Shown here: positions 26,045 to 35,392 of the stretch, piece after piece | Layout of the letters: the number at the start of each line of letters is the position of its first letter | Position numbering within the stretch: position 1 is the first letter of the stretch | Origin: Halomonas sp. CUBES01 | GTDB lineage: Bacteria > Pseudomonadota > Gammaproteobacteria > Pseudomonadales > Halomonadaceae | NCBI RefSeq assembly: GCF_020991005.1 | Contig: NZ_JAJLLW010000006.1 | Span: 124,001 to 188,000, forward strand | Direction: 5' to 3' | DNA length: 64,000 nt | The notes under the pieces: generated by a model | What the model saw: the letters and a program-made list of their open reading frames with translations, nothing else | The model's database searches: none | Told to the model about the DNA's origin: nothing | Program-made: the position numbers and the translations under genes

Positions 26045-26297
26045 AGGGAGAACCTCCACTGCAATTTGGAAAGAATGATCGATCGTGATTCGTACTCCGT
26101 CTGTCTGATGATGTTGCCCGTTCACTATACGCGCTTTACGGCGTAATCCGAAACGAAACCGTCACGCGTGCCGCGACGCGGACGCTCGTATAGCGTAGGC
26201 TGGTAGCTGACATGCCTGACTGTTAACAGCTTTTAGTCGTCACGTCATCTCATTATTTTTAATGAGCTCGACTGATCCCGTCACCAAGGGGTGCCCA

Positions 26298-27122
26298 ATG
26301 GGAACACCATCGTCCATTATCGAACGCTTCAATGTCGTGCAGTCCGGGCCGCCAGACGCACCGACGCTGCTGTTGCTACATGGCCTCGGCTGCGATCAAA
26401 CACTGTGGCATCCGGTGCTGCCGTACCTGGCCGATTATCGCGTGGTGATGATGGACCACTGGGGATCGGGCCGGTCGCTTACCCATGACAGCGAGGCGGC
26501 GGCGCATGCCAGTCTGGACGGCTACGCCGACGACGTGCTGGCCGTCTGCGACGCCTTGGCGCTGCGCGATGTCATCCTGGTTGGCCACTCGTTCAGCGCG
26601 ATGGTGGCGTTACTGGCAGCTCGGCAGCAACCCGACAGGTTCCGCCACCTGGTCATGATCTGTGCGTCGGCCTGCTACCTCGACGACCCGCCGCATTATG
26701 TGGGCGGCTACAGCGAGGAAGACCTGGCCGGCCTGATGACGTTGATGGAGCAGAACTATTCCGAATGGGCCAGCGTGGTGTCGTCCGCAGCGATGGGCGA
26801 GCAGTCGTCGGCGGCGTATCGTGACGACCTGCGCGAGCGCTTTCTCGATAACAACCGCGCCAGGCTGCGACGGCTGGCGACGCTGGTATTTTTCGGCGAT
26901 CATCGGCAGCGGCTTGCCGACTGCCGGGTGCCCGCAAGCGTGCTGCAAACCGACACCGATGCGATGGTACCGCTTTCAGCGGCGCGCTACCTGGCCGATC
27001 ACCTGCCCAACGGCCGGCTTGAGATGCTGGCTTGCCCGGGGCATTATCCGCCGTTGACCCATCCCGCGCTGCTCGGACGCACGCTGGGTCAGCTTGTTGC
27101 ATTTACCCACCCGATCCACTAA
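26298..27122 (+). CDS. RsbQ-like alpha/beta hydrolase
   Basis: 274 residues. The catalytic triad falls at Ser98 (VGHSFSAM), Asp221 (TDTDAMVP) and His249 (CPGHYPPLTHP), two residues off Bacillus RsbQ's Ser96/Asp219/His247. The lid region YLDDPPHYVGGYSEEDL also follows RsbQ closely. RsbQ acts upstream of the PAS phosphatase RsbP in energy-stress sensing and belongs to the same subfamily as the plant karrikin/strigolactone receptors KAI2/D14. Here the next gene encodes a PAS protein, mirroring that pair. AAGGGG before the ATG at 26298 favours this start over 26262. Confidence 0.85.
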   Translation: MGTPSSIIERFNVVQSGPPDAPTLLLLHGLGCDQTLWHPVLPYLADYRVVMMDHWGSGRSLTHDSEAAAHASLDGYADDVLAVCDALALRDVILVGHSFSAMVALLAARQQPDRFRHLVMICASACYLDDPPHYVGGYSEEDLAGLMTLMEQNYSEWASVVSSAAMGEQSSAAYRDDLRERFLDNNRARLRRLATLVFFGDHRQRLADCRVPASVLQTDTDAMVPLSAARYLADHLPNGRLEMLACPGHYPPLTHPALLGRTLGQLVAFTHPIH

Positions 27123-27148
27123 GGCTTCTCCATGACGTTTCGCTGCTT

Positions 27149-27649
27149 ATGACAACACCCCCGACGCCCGGCCTGACCGCGCGGGAAGCCTGGTGGGAAA
27201 ACGCGCCCACCGGGCAGTTGGTGGTGGATGCACAGGGAATGGTGCACGCCTGTAATGCCCAACTGGCCGAATGGATGGGGCAACCGGTCTCCGCGCTGGA
27301 GGGCCGCCTGGCCAGCGAGCTGTTCGACCCGGCCTCGCGGGCCATCTACCTCGGGCTCTTTGCGTTTCGCATGGCGACCATGGGGCGCGTGGATGAAGTG
27401 CACCTGGTGCTGCGCTCGATACATAATGACGATATCCCCGTACTGTGCTGCGCGGCTCGCCACATCGTTGACGATGAACGCTTCACGCAAATCTCGCTGC
27501 TGCCGATACACCGTAAGAACCGTCTTGAAAGCGAATTGATCCATGCCCGTCAGGCGGCAGAAAAAGCCGCCGAAGACCGTGCGCAGGCGCTTGCCGAGCT
27601 GGAGTCCGCGATGCAGCGACTTAACGACATGAAACATCCTCCTGGTTAG
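27149..27649 (+). CDS. Stand-alone PAS sensor protein next to the RsbQ-like hydrolase
   Basis: 166 residues: a PAS domain (about residues 12-125; ENAPTGQLVVDAQGMVHACNAQLAEWMG, then LASELFDPASRAIYL) followed by a coiled coil (LESELIHARQAAEKAAEDRAQALAELESAMQRL). The end has no output domain, so it must work through another protein. In Bacillus the equivalent coiled coil links the PAS domain of RsbP to its phosphatase. It lies 26 bp after the hydrolase. The start lacks a strong ribosome-binding site, so its position is less certain. Confidence 0.75.
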   Translation: MTTPPTPGLTAREAWWENAPTGQLVVDAQGMVHACNAQLAEWMGQPVSALEGRLASELFDPASRAIYLGLFAFRMATMGRVDEVHLVLRSIHNDDIPVLCCAARHIVDDERFTQISLLPIHRKNRLESELIHARQAAEKAAEDRAQALAELESAMQRLNDMKHPPG

Positions 27650-27864
27650 ACCGTTGGTTGATGACGCCGCCCTGACGTATTCAGCGCCTGCGTTTCACGG
27701 TATGTTGCCGACAGGCGCGTAACGCTAAGCGGGATGAGGGCCGTGACGGGTGCTCGGACGCCACGGCGTTGAGCTGCGCCGTCTGTCGCCTGCCCTCGAT
27801 AACCGGTGCGCTGATGGTGATCCGTAAGAGACCGACGACAATAAAGCAGGAAGAGGATGTCACC

Positions 27865-30800
27865 GTGCCAATCAACGCGCGCGACCTTGCGCTAGACACG
27901 CTGCTGTTAATGACCGTCGCCACGCTGGTGCTTATGGGCGTGATTGGCTGTCTCATGGGGTTGTCCACCTCTCACCCGCTGTTTGCCGTCGCGCTGGTGC
28001 CCGATGCGGCGCTGGCAACGTCCCTGGCCGGTGTCGGCGTGCTGGCCAGTCTGCAGGCGTGGCGGCGCGTGCGATGGCTGTGTGCCCTGGCGTTGACGGG
28101 GCTGGCGCTGTATACCCTCGGTCACAACGCCCTTGCCGCCACGTACAGCCCGTCCTGGGTAAGCGGCCAGGAACGCATGAGCAGTCTGGGCTCGCTGATG
28201 CTGCTGGTGGTGGGCCTGGCGCTGTGGTGCGGCCAGTCCACGTCCAGGCGTCGGCTTTTTTGGCTGCTCAGCGGACTGGGGCAGTGGGTGTTCGGCGGCT
28301 TGCTGCTGGTCAGGTTGTGGGCGGGGGCCGAACTGGATCATCCCACCTTCGCGTCGTCCCCGGTGGCGGTGGTGGTGTTTACGCTGCTGCTGGGCACCGC
28401 CATGGTGGCGTCTTACCTGCGCCGGTCGCCCGGGCCGCTCAGCCTTAACCGCACGACAGTGCTGGCGTGCCTGGTCGGGGTGGCCGCCAGCAGTCTGGCA
28501 TGGGGGATACTCAGCCTGCAGCAGTTCAACGGTACGCAGCAGCAGGCCCGATACCTGCTGGACAATGTGCAGCTGAACGCCGAACAGGCGGTCAAATCCC
28601 GGCTGCAGCTGTTGCAGCGCATGGCCGAACGCATCGACGCCGCGCCGAATGACTTCGACCGCGAGCGCTTGACCCGTGATGGTGAAAGCTATCTGCGCGA
28701 TACTCCCAGTCTGCAGGCGATTGCTCTGGTTGACGAGCGCTTGAATCCTGTCTGGTTTCATTCCCGCACACCGCCAAGCGAAGCGTGGCTCCGCCAGCAG
28801 CTCGACAAGCCTGCGGTGCCCAAGTGGTTATCGGTACCCTTCGACCGGCCCTGGGTAGTGATCTCTGATCCTGGCACCCCAAGCCTGGCGTTTGTGGCCA
28901 TGCCCCTCGCCCAGCGGGATCAGCGGCTGGTGGCAAGCCTCGACCTGAGTGTGCTGCTCAACCATGACTTGCGCCTCGAGCTGGGACCCTTTCAGATCAA
29001 CATACGCCGCAGCGGGTCGCGCCTGCTGATGCTGCAGCCGCCTGGCACACAGGCAGATCGGGACTTACATCCGGGTCGGATATTGGCGACGCGCAATGCG
29101 GGGTTGCCCGGCGGGGTCAGCCTGCGCCTCGAAGCGCTGGCGGGCAGCCATTACAACTGGTACCTGGCCGGTTTTGCCCCCGTGGTGGTCGCCATGGTGG
29201 GGCTGATGCTCAGCGGTTTAGTGGCGTTTTGCATCGGCCTGGTGGGCGCCAGTATCGCGCGGGCGAAAGAGCTGGCGGAGGCGCGTCAATACCTTGAGGA
29301 TCAGCAGCACATCCAGCGCATGATTGCCCAGCAAGCCCCCCTGGACGATATCCTGGAAAACCTTTGCCGGCTGCTCGAGCGCCAGCTGCCCGGTGCGCTG
29401 TGTTCGATCATGATGGTCAATAACGCCAGGACGCACTTAACCCTGGCGACGGGGTCGCGCCTGCCCACGGCGTTCCGGGAGGCGATTCAACAGGTGGCGA
29501 TCGGCCCGGCGGTGGGGGCGTGTGGTACGGCGGCTCATCACCGTTGCCAGGTGATCTGCAAGTGCATCCAGAGCGATTCGCGCTGGCAGGGGTATCATGA
29601 CGTGGCTCGCCGAGCCGGCCTGGCGGCGTGCTGGTCACTGCCTGTCGTCGGCAGCAACGGTCAGCTGCTGGGGACCTTTGCCACCTATTACGGCCAGCCC
29701 CGGGCGCCCAGCGAGCGTGACGCCCGGCTGATCGAGAAAGCCGCCGGCCTGATGGCCCTGGCGGTCGAACGCTTTCAGGTGCGCCGCTCGCTGGAAGAAA
29801 GCGAGCAGCGCTATCGGTCGTTGTTTACCCGCCATCCTGATGCGGTCTTCTCGCTGGACGAGCAGGGACGGTTCGTCACCGCCAATGCCACCTGTGCGTC
29901 TATCAGCGGTTACCCTATCGACGAGATTATCGGTCGCCATTTCCACTTTCTTATTGCCGATGACGGCATCGAAACCGTGACGCAACGCTTCGAGGCGGTC
30001 ATGCAGGGCAGCATCATCCGCTACGAGCTGACCATCCGCGATCGCGCCGGTCAGCCGCATATCATGGATCTGATCAACCTGCCCATCGTGGTCGATGGCG
30101 AGATTCAGGGGCTTTATGGCATTGCCCAGGAGGTCACCGAGAAGCGCCAGCAGGAATCCCGGTTGCGCACCCTGGAGCGCAGTGTGGAAGCCAGCGTCAA
30201 CGGCGTGGTGATTGCCGACGCCACCCGGCCGGACATGCCGATCGTGTACGCCAACCAGGCCTTTGCGACGATGACCGGCTATGACCATGCGGAGGTGCTG
30301 GGGCGTAACTGCCGTTTTCTGCAGGGCAGTGGTACCGACCCGAGCGCGGTGCAAACCATCCGCGATCATCTGACCGAACACCGCGACGTCCACGTTACCC
30401 TGCGCAACTATCGCAAGGACGGCAGCCTGTTCTGGAATGATTTATACATTGCGCCGGTACGCAGTCCAGACGGCCAGCTGACCCACTATGTGGGCGTGCA
30501 GCACGACATCACCGAGCATAAGGTGTTTGAAGAACGCCTGGCCTACCATGCCACCCACGATGATCTGACGCGGCTGCCCAACCGCTCGCTGTTCGAAGAG
30601 CGGTTAAGCAACGCCTTTGCCCAGGCCAGTCACCACCAGCATGCGGTCGGCGTGCTGTTCGTCGATCTGGACGACTTCAAGCCGATCAACGACAACCTGG
30701 GCCACGCCGTGGGGGATCGCGTGCTGGAAGAGGTGGCCAACCGGCTGATCGACGCGGTGGACGAGCAGCACCTGGTGGCCCGCCTGGGCGGTGACGAATT

Positions 30801-31866
30801 CGTCATTCTGCACCCGTGCGTGGCGGATGAACCCGAGGTGGTGGACGTCGCCGACCGGCTGCTGGCCACGCTGTCGCGCCCTTACATGATCGACGGGCAC
30901 GAGCTATACCTGACCGCCAGCGTCGGCATTGCCATCAGCCAGACAGACACCACAGAGCCGCAGATGCTGATCCAGCAGGCGGACATGGCGATGTACAAGG
31001 CCAAGCAGCAGGGGCGTAATGCCTACCAGTGGTTCACCGACGCCTTTACCGACACCGCCAGCGAACGCCTGGTATTGCGTAATGACCTCCAGGAGGCCAT
31101 CGAGCGCGAGGCCTTTGAACTCTACTACCAACCGTTGCTCAACCGCGAAGGGCGACTGGTGGGCGTGGAAGCGCTGCTGCGCTGGCGGCATCCGACCAAG
31201 GGCTTTATCTCGCCGGCACGCTTTATTCCCCTGGCGGAGGCCACCGGTCAGATCATGCCGATCAGCGAATGGGTGCTGGAGCGCGCTTGCCGCGACATGC
31301 AAACCCTGACTGAGCAAGGCCACGGCAAGGTGTCAGTGGCGGTGAACCTGTCACCCTTGCAGTTCCAGCGGTCAAACTTTCTCACCACGCTGTGCCGGAC
31401 GCTGGCGGCGACCGGATTGCCTGCCCGGCAGCTGACCCTGGAGCTTACGGAGGGGGTGTTGATGGACAACACCGAGGCAGCCATCGAGACCTTGCATGCC
31501 TTGCGACAGATGGAAATTGGGGTGGCCATCGACGATTTCGGCACCGGCTTTTCGAGCCTTAGCTACCTCAAGCATCTGCCGATCAGCACGGTAAAAATCG
31601 ATCGCAGCTTTATTCACGAGCTCAACCAGGGAGACGGCGATGCCGCTATTGTCAAAGGTATCATTTCCATGGCGCACCACCTGTGTCTGAGCGTAGTGGC
31701 CGAGGGCGTTGAAACCGCTGAGCAGCATCGTCGACTGTTGGACTATCATTGCGATGCGTTTCAGGGCTTCGGATTGGCCAGGCCCATGCCGCTGAAGGCC
31801 CTGGCCGCGTTTATCGATGCCCTCCACGAACCGTCAGGAGCCGCCGGTGACCACGACAGCCAATAG
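27865..31866 (+). CDS. Large LOV/PAS/GAF sensor with GGDEF and EAL domains
   Basis: 1,333 residues. Order: several N-terminal membrane helices, an extracytoplasmic segment, another membrane helix near 445-465, a GAF domain (about 490-640, Cys-rich [10 protein letters not shown]), a PAS domain (650-770), a LOV domain (800-905), GGDEF and EAL. The LOV signature GRNCRFLQG carries the flavin-reactive Cys816, with the flavin-contacting Asn in FWNDLYIAP and Gln in [13 protein letters not shown] (975-979) is intact without an RxxD I-site. EAL (1102-1104) has all expected catalytic residues (NLSP, ELTE, IDDFGTG, VKID, EGVE). The GTG at 27865 follows AGGAAGAGG; an in-frame ATG at 27769 is possible. 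Confidence 0.88.
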   Translation: MPINARDLALDTLLLMTVATLVLMGVIGCLMGLSTSHPLFAVALVPDAALATSLAGVGVLASLQAWRRVRWLCALALTGLALYTLGHNALAATYSPSWVSGQERMSSLGSLMLLVVGLALWCGQSTSRRRLFWLLSGLGQWVFGGLLLVRLWAGAELDHPTFASSPVAVVVFTLLLGTAMVASYLRRSPGPLSLNRTTVLACLVGVAASSLAWGILSLQQFNGTQQQARYLLDNVQLNAEQAVKSRLQLLQRMAERIDAAPNDFDRERLTRDGESYLRDTPSLQAIALVDERLNPVWFHSRTPPSEAWLRQQLDKPAVPKWLSVPFDRPWVVISDPGTPSLAFVAMPLAQRDQRLVASLDLSVLLNHDLRLELGPFQINIRRSGSRLLMLQPPGTQADRDLHPGRILATRNAGLPGGVSLRLEALAGSHYNWYLAGFAPVVVAMVGLMLSGLVAFCIGLVGASIARAKELAEARQYLEDQQHIQRMIAQQAPLDDILENLCRLLERQLPGALCSIMMVNNARTHLTLATGSRLPTAFREAIQQVAIGPAVGACGTAAHHRCQVICKCIQSDSRWQGYHDVARRAGLAACWSLPVVGSNGQLLGTFATYYGQPRAPSERDARLIEKAAGLMALAVERFQVRRSLEESEQRYRSLFTRHPDAVFSLDEQGRFVTANATCASISGYPIDEIIGRHFHFLIADDGIETVTQRFEAVMQGSIIRYELTIRDRAGQPHIMDLINLPIVVDGEIQGLYGIAQEVTEKRQQESRLRTLERSVEASVNGVVIADATRPDMPIVYANQAFATMTGYDHAEVLGRNCRFLQGSGTDPSAVQTIRDHLTEHRDVHVTLRNYRKDGSLFWNDLYIAPVRSPDGQLTHYVGVQHDITEHKVFEERLAYHATHDDLTRLPNRSLFEERLSNAFAQASHHQHAVGVLFVDLDDFKPINDNLGHAVGDRVLEEVANRLIDAVDEQHLVARLGGDEFVILHPCVADEPEVVDVADRLLATLSRPYMIDGHELYLTASVGIAISQTDTTEPQMLIQQADMAMYKAKQQGRNAYQWFTDAFTDTASERLVLRNDLQEAIEREAFELYYQPLLNREGRLVGVEALLRWRHPTKGFISPARFIPLAEATGQIMPISEWVLERACRDMQTLTEQGHGKVSVAVNLSPLQFQRSNFLTTLCRTLAATGLPARQLTLELTEGVLMDNTEAAIETLHALRQMEIGVAIDDFGTGFSSLSYLKHLPISTVKIDRSFIHELNQGDGDAAIVKGIISMAHHLCLSVVAEGVETAEQHRRLLDYHCDAFQGFGLARPMPLKALAAFIDALHEPSGAAGDHDSQ

Positions 31867-32173
31867 CGTGCCCCCTCCGTCAGGTGGGTGGTATCTTTAT
31901 TTACTCGAATGCCGGCGGGGTACGTACGTCGGCATCACCAACGATTTGAACAAGCGCTACCGTGCCCATGCGGCGGGTAAAGGCGCACGGTTTACCCGGG
32001 CCAACCCACCGCTGGCCCTGCTGGGCGCGCAGCCGTTTCCTGACCGGGCCAGCGCCAGCCGCGCCGAATACCGGCTCAAGCGCCAGTCGGCTCAGCAAAA
32101 ACGTGCCTGGGCCGCGCAGTGGCCGTGCCCGGGTTATCCGGGCGGTGAGCCCGACGCGACGGTATCCAACTAA
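31847..32173 (+). CDS. GIY-YIG nuclease family protein (YhbQ/UPF0213-like)
   Basis: 108 residues with one GIY-YIG domain: [42 protein letters not shown], then the conserved Glu in [15 protein letters not shown]. Small stand-alone members may nick or bind branched DNA. The GTG at 31847 follows AGGAG and overlaps the previous gene by 20 bp, suggesting coupling; an ATG at 31817 is less likely. Confidence 0.85.
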   Translation: MTTTANSVPPPSGGWYLYLLECRRGTYVGITNDLNKRYRAHAAGKGARFTRANPPLALLGAQPFPDRASASRAEYRLKRQSAQQKRAWAAQWPCPGYPGGEPDATVSN

Positions 32174-32199
32174 CGGCGTGTGCGATGGCAGGAGGCACC

Positions 32200-33237
32200 A
32201 TGCATATCTTTTATTCGGACAAAACCCGGCTGCGCCAGGCGCGAACGGAGCTGCACGACGGCGTGCTGGTCGCGCCTTTCGAATGCCCCGAACGGGTCGA
32301 CCTGGTGTTGAAGCAGCTTCAACAGGCGGCCGTGGGCGAGCTGCACGAGCCCCGCGCCTATGGCCTGGAGCCGGTGCTGGCCGTGCACGATGCGGGCTAC
32401 GTCAACTTTCTGGCGGACTGCTGGCACGAGTGGGTGGCGGCCGGCCACGAAGGTGAAGCGATTCCCAATATCTGGCCCGCCCGCACGATGCGCAGCGACC
32501 ATCTTCCTCAGGCGATAAGCGCCAGGCTGGGCTATTACGCCCTGGCGGCGGAAACCTCAATCACTGAGGGAACCTTCGAGGCGGCCATGGCCAGCAAGGA
32601 CATTGCTCTGGCCGCCGTCGAACATACCCTTGCCACCGGCGAGCCGAGCTTCGGGCTTTGCCGTCCGCCGGGTCACCATGCCGCCTTTGACCAGTTTGGC
32701 GGCTACTGCTTTTTCAACAATGCGGGCATCGCCGCCCAGCAGGCATTGCGTCAGGGCAAGAGCCGCGTGGCGATTCTGGATGTCGACTTTCACCACGGAA
32801 ACGGCACCCAGCAGCTGTTTTATGCACGCGACGACGTCCTGTTCATCTCGCTGCACGGCGACCCGGAGGTCACGTTTCCTTACTACCTCGGCTATGCGGA
32901 CGAAACGGGGCAGGGCAAAGGAGAAGGCTTCAACGTCAACTATCCGCTGCCACCGGGCACCAGCGTGGCGACCTGGATGGCCGCGCTGGATGATGCCCTG
33001 GCCACCATTGCGCGCACCCAGTGCGACATGCTGATCGTCTCCCTGGGGGTGGATATCTTCGAGGGCGACCCGATCAGCGCCTTTACCTTTACCAGCGACG
33101 ACTTCGTGCTGCTGGGGCAGGGGCTTGCCGAGGCGGGGCTGCCCACGGCGCTGCTGATGGAGGGCGGCTATGCGGTGGATGACATTGGTGTCAATGTGGT
33201 CAATGTGCTACAAGGCATTAAACAGGGTGGCCGCTAA
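32200..33237 (+). CDS. Histone deacetylase family protein, likely acetylpolyamine amidohydrolase
   Basis: 345-residue zinc amidohydrolase. Catalytic region RPPGHHA, zinc ligands in ILDVDFHHGNGTQ, a later Asp in LGVDIFEGDP, and EGGYAV near the end. Length and the N-terminal IFYSDKTRLRQARTELHDG fit the acetylpolyamine amidohydrolase (AphA) branch rather than AcuC. GGAGG lies 4-5 bp before the ATG. In these bacteria such enzymes deacetylate cadaverine or putrescine derivatives, though the substrate here is inferred. Confidence 0.85.
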   Translation: MHIFYSDKTRLRQARTELHDGVLVAPFECPERVDLVLKQLQQAAVGELHEPRAYGLEPVLAVHDAGYVNFLADCWHEWVAAGHEGEAIPNIWPARTMRSDHLPQAISARLGYYALAAETSITEGTFEAAMASKDIALAAVEHTLATGEPSFGLCRPPGHHAAFDQFGGYCFFNNAGIAAQQALRQGKSRVAILDVDFHHGNGTQQLFYARDDVLFISLHGDPEVTFPYYLGYADETGQGKGEGFNVNYPLPPGTSVATWMAALDDALATIARTQCDMLIVSLGVDIFEGDPISAFTFTSDDFVLLGQGLAEAGLPTALLMEGGYAVDDIGVNVVNVLQGIKQGGR

Positions 33238-33308
33238 CGTGCAGGAAGGTGACAACCCGGGACAATTCCGGCAGGCTGGTGGCCTTTTAACAGGCGGGGA
33301 GTGATGGC

Positions 33309-33647
33309 GTGGCCGTTTACGGCGGTATTCAAGCACATGAATTGGAGCGTTGGCTCAATGCCTTGACCAACGCCGCCTACGATCGACGCTGTCCGCTCTC
33401 CAAGGTGCACGGCGGCAACGCCCGTGCGCGAACGGCACGCCAGGATTTGCTGTATATCGCCAATGCGTTTCGCAGCGGTCAGCAAAGCCGCGAAGACAAT
33501 GCCCTGGCCCTGGGGCGCTGGTGCGAAAGCTACCTGACCGAAGCGGAGTGGTACATTCTGGCGGGGGCGCACCACAAGGCAGACACGGCGGAGAGCGCGC
33601 CGGAAAGCCTGTCGGCCGAGGCGCTGCGCCAGCACCGCGTCGGCTAG
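33309..33647 (+). CDS. Hypothetical protein
   Basis: 112 residues, soluble and helical: ERWLNALTNAAYDRRCPLSKVHGGNARARTARQDLLYIANAF, then RWCESYLTEAEWYILAGAHHKAD. I do not recognise a family. A GTG start at 33309 follows GGGGAG; there is no in-frame ATG nearby. It lies between the amidohydrolase and the FAN1-like gene and may be cotranscribed with either. Confidence 0.6.
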   Translation: MAVYGGIQAHELERWLNALTNAAYDRRCPLSKVHGGNARARTARQDLLYIANAFRSGQQSREDNALALGRWCESYLTEAEWYILAGAHHKADTAESAPESLSAEALRQHRVG

Positions 33648-33700
33648 TGCCATTAATCAGACAGTGGGCGAGAGTATCTGTACGCTGATACAATGGATAG

Positions 33701-35392
33701 ATGCACAGTGCTTTCGTGACCCCCACCGCGTCGCTCGACGATCCTCTCTACTACCTGACGAACTTTCGCTTCGTGCTGGCCTGGGTAGGCGAACGCCACG
33801 GCGACCTGCTGTCTGGCGACGAGCGTGATTTTCTTGACCAGTTCGCACGCCTGCCTCAGCCCGCCCAGGCGCTGCTGGTGCGCATGGTGATGCGCAAGGG
33901 CGAGCTGTTTCGGCTCAGCAAACTAAATTACGTCGAAGTGGGCGATAGCGCTTCCGTCATGGTGCCCCTGGTAGCCCTCGGCTGGGTCGATGATGATCCG
34001 GTACTGAACCTCGACGAGCTGTTCAACCAGCTGCGTCTCGCCGAGCTGCGCCTGGGGCTGGCCGAGGCGATTCGCGCTGCCGGGGGGAGTACCGCCAGCG
34101 CCAAGACCGTCCTCTACGCGACCCTGTCAAGCCAGCCTCACGATGCCAAGCGGCTTTGCCAATGGTGGCCCGACGCCGCAGATCCGGTTGTGCGCCTCAA
34201 GGTCATGGATATCTGTGACCGCCTGCGGCTGATGTTCTTTGGCAACCTGCGCCAGGACTGGGCCGAGTTCGTGCTGACCGAACTGGGGCGGCAGCACTTT
34301 GAGACGGTGCCGTTTACGCCGCACTCCCGCGCTTTCCAGTGGCGCCATGAGGTGAATCTCTACCTGGATCTCCATCGCCTGCGCCAGCGTCTTGATACCG
34401 GCGAGCGGCCCGCCGACCTGTATCCCGAGGTGCCGCCGCCTGCGCATAACCGCTGGCTGGACGCACGGCGTGCGCGGCTGTTGCTGCAGCTCGGCCGCGA
34501 GGCAGAGCGTAGCGGGGAGGCGTCGCTGGCGCTGACGCTGTATGGCGATGCGGGTAGCAGCGACGCGCGCATCCGCCAGCTGCGGCTGCTGGAGCGCCAG
34601 GGCGAACATCAAACGGCGTTTGAACTGGCGATGCAGGCACTGGAGAGTCACCCCAGTGAAACCGAACGCCAGGCGCTGGCGCGAATTCTGCCCCGTGTGC
34701 AGCGGCGGCTGAAACGCTCCGTGGTGCCGAGCGATCCGGAGCCTGCCCATGAGCGCTGGGACCTGCCATTGCCCGGCCCGCAACGCGTCGAGCGCGCCGT
34801 GGCTCAGGCGTTAAGCGCGCCGCATGCGCCGGTCTATTACGTGGAAAACAGCTTGGTGACCGGGCTTTTCGGGCTGCTCTGCTGGCCGGCGATTTTCGCC
34901 CCGCTGCCAGGTGCGTTCTTCCATCCCTTTCATCATGGCCCGGCGGATCTGTACCGCGAGGATTTCGTGGCGCGGCGGCGGGATGCCTTCGATGCCTGCC
35001 TGGCGCGGCTGGACGACGGCAGCTACCGCGAGGCGATGAGGGCGACCTGGCGGGAGAAATATGGCCTTGCCTCGCCCTTTGTGCACTGGGCGATTGTCGA
35101 TGAACCGCTCATCGAGCAGGCCCTTGCGTGTATTCCCCCCGAGCACTTGAAGCGCTGTTTCGAGCGACTGCTGGGCGATCTGAAAGCCAATCGGGCAGGG
35201 CTTCCGGACCTGATTCAATTCATGCCCGAGGCCCCGGAGGGAGAGCCTCGCTACCGGATGATCGAAGTCAAAGGCCCCGGCGACCGGCTGCAGGATAATC
35301 AGCGCCGCTGGCTCGCGTTCTTCCATCGCTGTGAGATGCCCGTGGCGGTGTGTTACGTGCGCTGGGCGGCAAGCGACGAGCAGCCGGCATGA
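33701..35392 (+). CDS. FAN1-like VRR-NUC structure-specific nuclease
   Basis: 563 residues. The first 150 correspond to the FAN1 N-terminal/SAP-like region (QALLVRMVMRKGELFRLSKLNYVEVGD), followed by a TPR-like helical middle, and the C-terminal VRR-NUC domain has the PD-(D/E)XK core GLPDLIQFMP, then MIEVKGPGDRLQDNQRRWLAFF. FAN1 proteins cut 5' flaps and help unhook interstrand crosslinks; a Pseudomonas homologue has known nuclease activity. The stop overlaps the helicase start (ATGA), so the two proteins are coupled. Confidence 0.88.
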   Translation: MHSAFVTPTASLDDPLYYLTNFRFVLAWVGERHGDLLSGDERDFLDQFARLPQPAQALLVRMVMRKGELFRLSKLNYVEVGDSASVMVPLVALGWVDDDPVLNLDELFNQLRLAELRLGLAEAIRAAGGSTASAKTVLYATLSSQPHDAKRLCQWWPDAADPVVRLKVMDICDRLRLMFFGNLRQDWAEFVLTELGRQHFETVPFTPHSRAFQWRHEVNLYLDLHRLRQRLDTGERPADLYPEVPPPAHNRWLDARRARLLLQLGREAERSGEASLALTLYGDAGSSDARIRQLRLLERQGEHQTAFELAMQALESHPSETERQALARILPRVQRRLKRSVVPSDPEPAHERWDLPLPGPQRVERAVAQALSAPHAPVYYVENSLVTGLFGLLCWPAIFAPLPGAFFHPFHHGPADLYREDFVARRRDAFDACLARLDDGSYREAMRATWREKYGLASPFVHWAIVDEPLIEQALACIPPEHLKRCFERLLGDLKANRAGLPDLIQFMPEAPEGEPRYRMIEVKGPGDRLQDNQRRWLAFFHRCEMPVAVCYVRWAASDEQPA

